From the NCBI GenBank assembly GCA_038380795.1, contig CM076259.1, forward strand, positions 97,513,739 through 97,577,738: a stretch of DNA of 64,000 nucleotides, given 5' to 3'. A model generated the notes under the pieces. The model did no database searches and was not told where the DNA came from. It was given only the letters and a program-made list of their open reading frames with translations. The stretch is from Pyrocephalus nanus (taxonomy: Eukaryota > Chordata > Aves > Passeriformes > Tyrannidae). Within the stretch, counting starts at the first letter, position 1; each line of letters opens with the position of its first letter. The position numbers were made by a program, and so were the translations under genes. Positions 49,600-61,300 of the stretch are shown piece by piece.

Positions 49600-51725
49600 A
49601 ATACAGATTAAAAAAAGACCTTGTTGAGGTGTTTTGGGCCCGGGTGGCAGGGCCCAGGAGCTTCTCACCCTTGTCATTATGTTTGGGTGCCTTGCTTGGG
49701 GCACAAAGGATGCAACGGGCTGACATCTACATTTGGAGTTTAAAGTGTGTACTCCTACAAGATACTTTCCCTCTCTCCCCCTCACCTCCCCCTTGACCTT
49801 CTCCCTACAATTCTAGTGATTTAACTCTGACTTTCATTAATGTTTTTTGCACTGCTTTGCTAACCTACTGGGCTTCAGACGTGTGAGTCCCAGGCTGTTC
49901 TCTGATTCTGCTCTGCTTGACTCCAGAGTCCCCTCGTATGGCAGACGCTTTGTACTTGACATGTCTGAACTGAAATCTTTCCTTACATACAAGCAATTTC
50001 CACTGCTACTCCCTTGTTTTTAACTTTACTGAAGATTTGCAGAGATAACTTGGTATTCTGGTAAATTCTTAATGTTCAGAGGATATGTGAGCAGGTCAGA
50101 GGACAGGTCATAACTTGAAAACTAGATGTATGGGGATGTAGAAACTTGCTCTGTCTTTAATTATCTGTGGGTTTTTAAAGATAAGTTCTGAAAGTAAAGT
50201 TGCTTGATTAGTATTAATAATGAGTGTTTTAGAATGGGATATAAGACTAAGCATTTCTCATGGCATTCTTTTTGGCTTAGATTTACAGGCCTGAAGATTT
50301 TTAAGAACATCTATCATAAAATTACATGAAGAGAGCTTTTATGTGCCTGCACTGAGATTGAGTGCTGTATGAGATCATCCTCAAGTACTTCCACCAAGAG
50401 ACATTGCTTTTTCTATTAGCTTATTTAATTTATATTTCTGTTGCTGGACTGTTCCTAAAACCTGTACTGTGAGTTTCAGAATTCATGAAGTTAGGGTTCC
50501 TTTGGATTTATGTCAGTGCTGATTGACTTTGGTGTCTCAGAAGATGGCAGTTCTTTACGAAGCTTTCTGCAGTTGGGCTGATTACGAGGAATTACCCTTT
50601 GTAGGTTTGCTGGCATTTAATAATGTGGGACTTGGAGATACTGTACTCAGTGCAAAATATAATGGAGACACAAATTAAAGTCTTTGCTTTGAAGACAAAG
50701 AGTCAAATGTACAAGAAGATGTGGGATATGGATTATGAGTAAGTGAGGGAGGAATATAATTTAATGCATAGATCATGAGGTCATGCAACTCAGAAGCCAG
50801 AGGCTGCACTGACAACAGGTGGGAAGAAACTGAGAAAGCCAAGGGACTGAATTGCAAAGTGTTCAGCACCTACAGTCCACCACTAAACCATGTCCCTAAG
50901 TGCCACATCTTTTAAAGGGATGGTCCCCCCACATCTAATGAAGGAGGGAGATTCTCCTTAGCCCTCCTTTGATTGCTAATGTATTTATGGAAATATTTCT
51001 TTATTGCCTTCTACAGCAGTAGCCAGATTAATTTCTAGTTGGGCTTTGGGCCTTCTAATTTGCTCCCTGCAAAACCTCACAGCGTCCTTGTAATCCTCGT
51101 TTGAAATCTGTTCAGATTGTTTGTACGTGTTCATCTGTCTGTTCAGGCCCTAGAGATTTGTTTTAAATTTTGAAAATGGGTAACTTCTTGTAATGTGGGG
51201 GGTTTTAACCTCATTGGGGTGGGAATTGCTAAAGCCTGAATCTTTAATTATCTTGTGTGTGTTTTGCCACATGTTATGAACAGCTGTGTAAAAATTCAGT
51301 GCATGCAAGAGATGCTTGTGGCAGCAAGATAATCTTCCACTGAATTTCCCTTAGTATCACTGTGTTTTTCAGCAGTGTGACATCATGTTTTTCATTTTTG
51401 GATCTCAGGCCATCATCTCTTCTTCTAGTCAGATCTGTTAAATAGCTGTATGGATTGTAAATTCTCAGATGTTTTCCTAAATATTTATGTTCCTGATGAA
51501 AAGACCTTTGTTTTCCTGACCATCTTGTTAAGCAGTATTTTGGGGTTTCACTGCATTGCCAGATTTTTGGAGTTCACTGTGTGGTAAATGTTATTGACTA
51601 TGTGGTTAATATTGTTGGCTACCTTTTCTAGAGAACCAGATTTTAAAATGTCTGCCCAAAAGCTCTATTTGCAAGTATGATTACATGTTCAGTATTGAAC
51701 ACAGGTCAAGATCGCAGATGCTTTT

Positions 51726-51948
51726 CACAGGATGGGTAAGGTTGGAAGGGACCACAGTGGGTCATCTGGTCCAATGTCTCTGCTCAAGCAGGGTCATCCC
51801 AGAGCACATTTCTCAGGATTGCATCCAGACAGTTTTTGAATATCTCCAATGAAGGGAGATCTCCACAATCTCTCTGGGCAATCTGTTCAGTGGTCAGTTG
51901 CACACACAGCAAAGAAGTTCTTCCTCGTATTCCCAAATTTCCCTCAAG
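51726..51948 (-). repeat. CR1 3' fragment, antisense
   Basis: On the + strand it begins with ggatgggtaaggttggaagg, the reverse complement of a CR1 3' end. It continues through a tcatctggtccaatg segment, ctcaagcagggtcatc, gcatccagacagtttttgaa, tctccacaatctctctgggc and aaagaagttcttcctcgtat. These blocks occur in the CR1 3' region in the same order, on the minus strand. It lies about 230 bp upstream of exon 2 and is the only CR1 here antisense to SHROOM2. Its divergence suggests an older copy than those at 17968 and 21499. Confidence 0.9.
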
Positions 51949-52180
51949 CTTTCTAGCTTTCTCAGGAGGTTTCCACTCTTTTGTTTCTTTCCTATTCTAA
52001 TTGTGTCTGTATCATTACTATTTCTTTGCAGTGTTTTTTAGTGTACCTTCTTAATTACATTAAGCACTTAAAAACTGTATTAATTTTTGTTGAAGCCAGT
52101 ATTGAGAACTCATTATCTTAAAGGTGGCACTGTGCAACCTCAATAATTCTGCCATTTGATATATGCTTTTTTTTTTCCAG

Positions 52181-52332
52181 ATAGAAGATGGGAGCAAAGC
52201 TGCAGCTGTGGACAAGTTACTGGCTGGGGATGAAATTGTTGGCATCAATGATGTGGGCCTCTCTGGCTTCCGACAAGAAGCAATCTGTCTGGTGAAAGGT
52301 TCACACAAGACGCTGAAGCTTGTAGTGAAAAG
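52181..52332 (+). CDS. SHROOM2: SHROOM2 coding exon 2 (second half of PDZ domain)
   Basis: Encodes residues 74-123 plus two bases of a split codon (AG|N, Arg or Ser; Arg expected). It begins [20 protein letters not shown] and continues [20 protein letters not shown] and [22 protein letters not shown] is the conserved PDZ beta strand and turn. The [10 protein letters not shown] segment is the helix that lines the peptide groove. Exon 1 residue 73 joins in phase 0, giving a continuous PDZ of about 80 residues (44-123). The acceptor is a T-rich tract ending ttttccag and the donor is AAAAG|gtaagc at 52333. It leaves in phase 2. The sequence is nearly identical to mammalian SHROOM2 as I remember it, so the gene is under strong constraint here. 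A minus-strand frame across it (52060-52308) is a shadow. Confidence 0.94.
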
Positions 52333-55300
52333 GTAAGCTTGTGTCCTTCAGCTGGAAAACCAAATGTGTTTCAGGCTATAAGGTACTCAGCAAGTTCATT
52401 TGCCAAGATTTGGCATGTTAATGACTTTCAGTGTTATTAACGTGCATATTGTGTGGTGTTACCTCCTCCTTAAACACAGACCCTTTATGGAAGAAGAGGC
52501 AGGCTGCTGGTCAGAGCAGAAACCAAGGCACTGTGTTCTGTGAATACTGTGGTGACATGATGAGTCAGGACACTGTTCCTTTCTGTCCTCCTGAAGTGCA
52601 GTGCCCAGGGCAGGCTGTCAGCCTTGCTTCCCTGCCCTTGGTGTGCAGACACGGACGGTGCTCTTCAGTGTGTGTGCTGTGCAGGCCAGTTGCACTGTGA
52701 GGAGCGGGTTACATGGGGAGCTTTTGGAAAAGCTTCTTCCCACTGTGAAAATATTTGAGGTCTCAAGCAGCTCTTGAGTGGTTTGCATAAAGAGTGCTTT
52801 CAGTTAGTTCTTAGTGAAGGGGGAAAAGTGAAACAGTTTATCAAAATAGGACACGTTTGCTATGGAAATTTTTTGTTTTGTAATTTTGACTTGTGACTTT
52901 TAAGTTCACACTATTTTTACTAACTTGAGTTATAAATAGTTTTCATAAAAATATTTTTGACAGAAATGAGCTGATGTTAAAGTAGGTTGAGTCTTGTATT
53001 TTCTGAAAAGAATTCATACCAGGAAATCTGAAGAACAAGATCCTTCTCAATAATTTCCTACTCTGATGAATCAGAATCCTGTAACTAATTACTTTTATCA
53101 AATTATACCAGCCAGTTTTTCATGTAAGAATTTTGGATGTCTGTTAGAATCAAAAAAAAATTCTATACAACACAGAAAATGCTGAGAGTTTGGATTTGGC
53201 AGGTATGATGATCCAGTCCATAAAGATAATGACTGTTTGAGGCTGTCTTAAATAAGAGTGGTCTCTTTTGAAATAGAATGATTGGTAAAAGAGGTACAAA
53301 AGTGTGTTTTTCACCTTTGGTTTTAGAAGGTGTTTTTGATAAAAGGAATTATGGGAACCTGAATCTCTTTCACAGCTGATAGCTAATTCCAGAAGCTCTC
53401 ACCAAATTTTCATAGAACTGAAGTTAAAAAATGCAAAATAAAATACATTCACAGCTACCATAAATCACTCAGCAGTTCCAACTTGTGCTGGCTATTCCAG
53501 TAAAAGCACTTTTGTTAGCAGAGGTTACATCAGTTATTTCTGTCACAGAAAGGAGAACTTCAGTGTTTAGAAGTTTTATAGACATTGGAGAATCTGCCAA
53601 GACAGCAAGTCTTAATTACTAGGAAAAGCTTCAGACCAATAGAAAGATTCCCTTTCCCTTAGTGCTTTTCAGTTTTATGATAGTAATCTGCTCAGAATCT
53701 GTGAATTCTGATCTATCTTTGGAAATAGCAGAAAGTTTGGTGCAGAAATACCCTCGTACAAGACTGTGTCATTCTTATTCACTTGTATTTCACTTCATGT
53801 ATGTGATTTTGGAGAACTTTTATACAGCTAATCAGACACTGATTTGTTCCTGGGGATTTGTAGCCATTCTCTGCAGGCAGCAGAGCCCCATTGCTATGCA
53901 TGCTTGTGTGCGGTTTGGTGCAAAACTGATGGGTTTTCATCAGTCCTTTATCACCCCTCCTCTTTTTCCTTCCCTAGCACATGTGCAATGGGCAAAAGCA
54001 ACCTAGCTGTTGTAGCCAAGAGGCTGAAACAGTGCTGTTGTTAGGGAAAATGTTTTTTGTCTTAAATTCATGAAGACTTCCATAGCTCCCAAAAGAGGCA
54101 AGAGCCTTTTAGGTCACTGACAAGCCTGCATAATATTAGATAAAATTTCATAAAACTTACTGAATGAAATTAGCTAGGGCTTTTGTCTGTGGTTTTTCAA
54201 CTTTGCTCTTTCTCTTGGAAAGTTGCCTTAGGACATCAGTCCTTTGACGGTCAGAAACCTTTTAACATCCAGTCTCATTTTATTCTCGGCCAGCTTGTTC
54301 TCAGGCACCGCTTGTTGCTGTGCTGAAATAACGTTTCTTTTCCTGTTGGAAGTTCAAATGATGAAGGTTTTTATAAAAGCCTTGTTGCATGCTTTCTTTC
54401 AGAAGTTATGGTTTGAACAACAGTATTAGTTTTGTTTTGTTCTCCCTAAATGTTAGGCTGAATTTTTATGAGTGCTTTAAAGAGTCCTGTCTTTAAGCAA
54501 ACCAGTTGTTTAGTCTTTGTGTGAGCACTCCTGCAGGTCTGGATTGAATTGGATCAGGGAACTGATCTGACTACAAAATTACTTGAGTAAGTAGGTTTTC
54601 AGCTGGATTGGACCACCACTTTTCAGAGGCAGTCTGCACTTAAATCAATTACAGCATCTTGAAATAGCTGCCTTGGCATTTTTAGACTATTTCAGTCTTC
54701 GTCAGATCCACTCTTACTGTTCTCTGGGGAGACTGAGGATAGTCCCAGAATTCCCTTTCATGGAGTTACATATAAGATGAAGTATTGATCTGCAAGTCAT
54801 CTTTTTGTCTGCTTGCCTTATGTCCTTTGTTTAGCACTGTGATGCTTCTCTGTAGCATTGATTTAACATTCCCTGTGGCTGTCAATGTGATAATCTGAAG
54901 CACAAAATAGACAGAAGGTTTGAAGTTCAACCCAATCCTGAAGGCTACGGGAATCTTTGTTTTAATTATGTTTGTTCTTGCTATCTGTGAGAGTTAGCTT
55001 GGGTAGCCAAGATCTAGATTCTATGTGGAAAACATTTTTCCCCAGAGTTGCTTGTAATATCTATTTCTTGACTGGTCCAGAGGTAAACAACAAACTTTTT
55101 AAATGCTATAATGATATGAAAAAATTACCTGTTAACAAAATTCTTCTGGAAAGTAGAGAATTTCCTTGCAATTAATGCCACTATAATTAATCCAGAAAAA
55201 TCATGTTTTACTCATTACTGCTGAGAAGCATGTCCATGTGAAATTTTTCCATACATGTCACTCCCTCAATGCAGTAGTGCCACAGCCTGATCCTGTATCG

Positions 55301-58300
55301 GTCTAATTATTTCTGTACCTGGGAAGCAGTAGGGCATGCTGTTGTCACTTTAGAGGTCTATTGTACCTACAGTAAAAAGGGAAGAAGTTAGTGAGTGAAG
55401 TAGTGAGAGTAATGTGTTTTATTCACAACAGTTTATTTGTGTATGTGGCAAAAGTTTCTCAAGGGGCTTGTGTTGTTCTGCAGTGGTAGCTGGCTTCCCC
55501 AAAATTATTTCAACCTGCTATTTTTAAAGAATCAGATGCTTAACTTGCATAGGGAAAATAATGCTGGTTTCTAAATAAAAGTGCCTGAAGTACCAAATAC
55601 TCGGCATGAATGTGTTGGCTGTCAGCATACATACTTGGCCATATTTTTTGGAAACATTGCATAGTTACCGTTTAAACCAAATCAGGACTGTGTGATTGGT
55701 TCAACAGCAAACATGATGTTTGAGTAACTTATGTATACTGATGGTTGAACAAGTGCAGTGTACTTTTAGTTTTGGATTAAAAGGGGACTCAGGAGGCTTC
55801 ATGTTGTTTTCTCAAATGAGTATATGGAAACAACACATCTTAATTGCGTGCTAGTTCTTCTGTGTAGTACTGAGTAATTTCTTGAGTAGATTCCTTTATT
55901 AGACAGATGGAAAGTAAAGTGTGCTTAGGGCATTTCTTACAGGACTTGCATGTGATTTCTTTTGTTTGGAAAACGTGTGCATATCTATATGTATGTAAAA
56001 TTGCTCTGAGTGTTGATACTGAACGTTGATATTGAGGTGGTTGCCATAGTCTGTGTAATTTAATTATTTTGTGTGTTCTTCTAAGTTAAATTCCCTTATT
56101 AAATAACATCCTCATTCCTTTGCACATGCCAGACATAAGTGTATACCACAAATCCATAATAAGAATAATTTTTCACTATGCATTCATGAGACATATTAAA
56201 CTGTTAAAAATTGGCACATAGGTGGTGCTTTTGTGTGTGGTTTATTAATGTTACAGGGAGACTGGGATTATATGACCTTTAGGAGCCAACTAAGAAGTTT
56301 TATGAATTGTCCTATTGGCTGCTTGAATTGTCTATTAGCGACAGTGGAAACAGGTGGGCAAGGGTGGGAGTAGTCATGGACTTCTTTTCCCCAGGGTCTG
56401 CTAGTGATGGGAAGCTGGACTTTCAGTTTAACTTGGGCAACTCTGCAGGTACTGCCAATGCCTGAGAACCAGCTTTGGAGTTCTGGAGTTTGGTCACATT
56501 GTGTACACATGAGGGGGCTTGTTGTGTTTTTTCTTTTCTATAGCATTTGGTTTTTGTGCCTTTTACCAAAGTGCAAGCTCTTTTGCAATGCTGAGGAAGT
56601 CCCTTGTTAAAGTAAAGAGAGCAAGAGCAAACACACTTGCCATCAGAAGCGTGGTCTGAATACCTACATTACTGTGGAAAATCCTAACAAGGGAGGTGAC
56701 TATCATGATATATGAACTATGAACACCTAGACGTGGAAAGTTAGAGCTATCTTTATTTGCATGGCACTCCATGACATCAACTGTTTAATTGAAGCGCAGC
56801 AGAAGGAATTTTTAATGAACGTCCCAGGGGCTCCAAAGTTGTACAGTACTGTCTCAGACACCTGAGACCTGAGCAGAAATCCAGGAATAAAAATCTTGAC
56901 AGTCATTTACAACATCCAGATAGGAGATCACTGAAATTGTGTTACATTCTGAGCAGAAACATGCTGAACACTACCACTGACCTTTCTGTAGGCGGTTTTG
57001 TGTAACTTAGCAAGGAGATGTAGTCTTACCTATTTATGACCTGTGGAGCTGCTAGCTGTGTACTTCGTGACTGCCTGTGGCTACAGGAATACTCTGTGAA
57101 ACTTGACAACATCAATTTGTGAGATCACTTGGGAAATTGAGGAGTTATTTTTTTTCTGTACAACTACAAGATACAGATGGAGGACTGTGAATTTTGCCTC
57201 TTACCTGTGTTTGGCCTTGATACTTCTAGTTTCATGCTTCTAGTATCAAAATGATACAAGAAACAGGTAGAAAAATACATGTAGTTTTGCAGATTTTAAA
57301 CAAGTATTATTTTTTTGTCCGTGATTATGGTTAAGTATTGCTCAATAAACCAAATGCTTGTGTGGAAAACCTCTGCTGAATAGGAGTAAAATTTTTTCAT
57401 TCAATTTGATTTCCTTGCTTCTGGAACCAGTGTTTGTTGGCAAAATAAAAAGCAGTAGTTTCTGTCTTGTTGCTCAGTAGCCATAATTCTTTTTTTTTTG
57501 AAGATTGACCTTGGCCTTAACTGACCAAGAACAGATTTTATTTTATTTTTTAATGCCTGTATTTTCAGCCAGACTTTGGAAATATGTAGGAAACTGCAGC
57601 AGGGCTTTCCAGGGCTGTATCTGCATATATGTGCCATTGCTGTAAGAAGTGGGCAGGTGTGATAGCCCCTCACTACCCATGTTTCTTGGAACTGACGTGG
57701 GTGTGGAACAGCACGTGCATCACGGATCTTTGGGAGTGGGTATTTGTAACAAATGCACACAGCTTTGAAGTTTAAGCCATGAACATTGCTGTGTGACTGC
57801 AGTTGGTGGAAGGGCTGGGCTGTTTTAAATTCTTGGTTTGCAAATTCACTTGAGAAGTGGGTGAGTCTGTTGCTGTGGGCCCACTCTTTTGCTCTAAGCA
57901 GGATGGTCAGTTTTAAATGTGTGCCAGGAAGGATGTCCTACCAGCCCCTGCTCCCAGCCAGGTCTGGGTGTTGGACAGGAGCAGATTGTGTGTCAGGATA
58001 TGTGACAAGGCCTGACCAGGGTAGAGCATCGTTTGTTTTCCTTTTTCTGCTGCCAGTGATCTGCCGTGGTTCACAGTGGGGTGGCAGGAACTATGTAAGC
58101 ACAAACATGACATGTCATGCAAACGGCATGATACGTTCAGGCCCAGTTCAGGAGAACCTTGGGGTGGTGATCTTGTGCTTTTAGGAGTGCCTAGCAATCC
58201 CAGCAGGATCTTTCTATGGAGGAGCATTTAATGGAGCATCTGCCAAATAAGCCCCTGTATACATATATGCTCAGTGAGTATCCACAGAATAGGCCAGCTA

Positions 58301-61300
58301 GCGTGGAGGTTTGCTCCTGCTCAGGATGCCCCCCACCTTCTGCATGGGAAAACCCAGGGCGCTGGCTGAGCCTCCACTGTGCTCATTCTTCAGCTCTGTG
58401 ATCCTCTCTACTGATGGAAGGAATGGACTTAGCAAAAGGGGGATCACACACTTTCATCTTATATTTTCAGCAAATTATACCTTAGAGAAGCTCTGATGGG
58501 GACCATTTCCCCTGGATGCCTTACTGTCAGCACAGTCACTTAACCCAACATGTTACCGGTGTGAATCCACATTCCCTTTGCTGTAATCCTGACATACCAC
58601 CCAGGTGTTTGGATGTTTCCCATGCCAGCTGTCTTTTTGGTAGGATATACATCTAAACAGCACTTCTATTTCTTAATTTTCTGCCCATCTTGGCAGTTTC
58701 TTAGTTGCATTAATGCGATTTGATTCATGCTGTTGGTAACACACCAATGGATGCTTAGGGGAACATAAGCTTTATTTCCTCCAGTTGGTGGTGTATCATC
58801 CCTGCATGAAGGAGCAAACTGTTGTTGCGTAGTTTTGTATGTTTGTCTTACACAGCTGTCAGGACTCTCTCAAATACATATGTTGTGACTAACATGTTTT
58901 CATCTTGTGGCAACTTTTGTAATTTATTTTTTTACAAATCTAAAAAAATCTGCCTTGTAAAGTTTGAATAACAGAAAGCCAAAATTACAGCAGATGTCAG
59001 AATGTTTTACCAAGTCAACTCTATTAGGGCAATGTTTAGGCTACTAAGAAGGGCATAGATGTTCCCTGGAAGGTAAAAGGAATCCTCTATAATTTGAATA
59101 TGCTTATTCAGAGGTTACTTGGGGCAGTGCTATTCAATTTTGTGAAGTAATTACTAAAATTGGACAATGTTGCTTTTTTGTGGAATGGAATATCCATCAG
59201 ACGGTAACAACCTGTGAGTCATGACTGGGTTTTATATTGGCTTTTTTTCCTTCAGTCCTGCATGCACTTGTCAAAATGGTTAATTATGAGCATGAGTAGT
59301 CTCGTCCAACTTAGTAAGAGCACTCACATGACTGAAGTTAAAATATACAAGAGCTTGCAGGATTTAACCATAGCTTTTTACCAGGTGGCACATTGGATTT
59401 ATTCTTAGGACTGCTTTCCACTTGTGAATTTCATTGTAGGTGTTGGAAATTGTAATTTGTAGTCCCTGGGGCGAGAGAGGGAAACAAGTGAGCCTTCTAA
59501 AATTTGGGGGTCTGATGACTTATTTGACAGAGTACTTTCACATGCATTTTTTAATGTGTTTGATAATACTGAAGACATCTGTGGATTCCTGACTGAAACA
59601 GAATTGTAAACACATCCATCAAATACCAAATGAATAATTGTTTTATGTCAGAAAATTTCTTTGCATTTGGAAGGAATGCTTCTGTATATGTTGTATACAT
59701 TTTTAAATAATTAATTGTTTGGGATTGCTTTGAAGCCCTTAAGACTGTTGGGTTTTTTAAACGCTGGTCAAGGAGTTTGACATACATAATACTCCTGTTT
59801 CAATGTGTTAGTTTTCTCCTTGTGTTACTTTTATTTACATTACATATTTCACCTCCTGAAGATTAAATGATGAGACTGAGAATTTGGCACTTCTTAGATG
59901 CTTCAGCATCAAATATCTATCATATTGAGTGTAGAGATTTTATGCTCAACTTGCTGAAGTAATAACTGCATGTAACTCCTTCCGATTTGAACAGATTATA
60001 AAAGTTTTTAAAAAATTTTCAGAATCCAACACTTAACTCCAGAAATATGACCACTTCAAAGAAGGGCAGGAATGCAAGTGTGTTGCAGCTTTAGTTACTG
60101 AATAACAGAAGAAATTTGCATCTTATCTGTTGCACAAGAAACCCATGGTATTTTATGGTCATTGCTACTGAATCTGCATAATACTGGATCACCTGGCAAA
60201 ACAAAGTCTGGCACAGACACACAGCTACCACACTGCTGAGTTATACAGCCCTTATGCTTTTAGTTCAGCTTCATGCTGGGCACAGAGGAAGGACAGAATA
60301 ACAAAAGCCGAAGTTTGGGGAAATTTCTGCTGGGTTGCAATTGAAATCAGTGAGTTCTTTGATCTGCCTCACAGAGCAGCATTGCCGGCAGATGGGCAGC
60401 TGAACCAGGGGTGGCATCTGATGGGGAAGAAAGCACTCTGGGGGATGGCAATGTCTTCAAAATCTGGCCTGGCGTAGGACATGTCAGAGCAAAATAGCTT
60501 TCCCAAATAAAACTTCAGTCGTCTCAGCTCATGGCATAGTTCTTTGTGGAGGCTCAGTGATTTGCATCCTGTGGCTGTGGTGTTTTAACCAGGAATGAGA
60601 TGAACTAAGGCTGGGCTGTCTCCTGAAATGCCTTGGGACTGGAGGAATTCTCTCTCCCCATTCTTGTTTTTGGGCCACCTTGGACATGGTTAGGTAAATC
60701 ACAGCTGAAATCGGTGTGGGAAAACACCACACCTGTGTAGAAAGACTGGTATTTGGAAAGTGGTTTCTGAGGAAGCTCAGTTCCTCTGGGACAGCTATCG
60801 AATGGTATGCTCGTTGCTCATTGCGGTAAGTGGCTGGGAGGCAAAACATACCTGTTGTTTCTGGCCACAAGCAACAGAAGGCCATGTGCCCCAAGGAAAA
60901 GCAGGTTCGTTCTTGCTGAAGGCAGTGTGTTGGGCTGGCATAAGCAGCTCTGTGCTGCTCTGCCTGCTAATTCCATCCCAGGCAAAGAAGGTGGTGGGGA
61001 GCATGTGTGAAAGCTGCCCTGCTTCCTGTTCCTCCTCACTCCTGGTCCTTTGTTTCAGCTACGGTAAGACAACCTAAAATCCCCCATGTATTTTGACTCC
61101 TGTTGCTGCTGTGAGCATTAGCACTGTCAGAGGCTCTATTTTCCTTCAGTGTTTACTGGTGAATAAAGCCTTTTTTCTTGTATTTACCTTAAAGGTTAAT
61201 TTCTTTAGCACTTTACGTGGCATGATAATTTCAAAGATATTTGAAAGTAAACCCTGCTAGAACCACAATTTGTAGCTGTTTTCAATGTGTGAAGCATTTT

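Larger units (their letters stand above)
5711..52180 (+). other. SHROOM2: SHROOM2 intron 1 (46,470 bp)
   Basis: Bounded by donor AAG|gtgagc at 5711 and an acceptor with a T-rich tract ending ttttccag at 52180. It interrupts the PDZ domain in phase 0, after the ITK strand. Beyond the simple repeats, four CR1 fragments and possible regulatory elements listed separately, it is AT-rich non-coding DNA. Open frames of up to about 160 codons occur on both strands (for example 21202-21678 and 34380-34865, both minus), but none has a recognisable domain or exon-like splice signals that I could confirm. Confidence 0.88.

Noticed and set aside
57786..58184. 132-codon + strand frame in intron 2
   Set aside because: No ATG-context or domain support and no Shroom continuation; overlapped by frames on the other strand.
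60529..61077. Cluster of overlapping frames on both strands in intron 2
   Set aside because: Composition is slightly less AT-rich, but translations are Cys/Ser/Leu-rich without any family signature.
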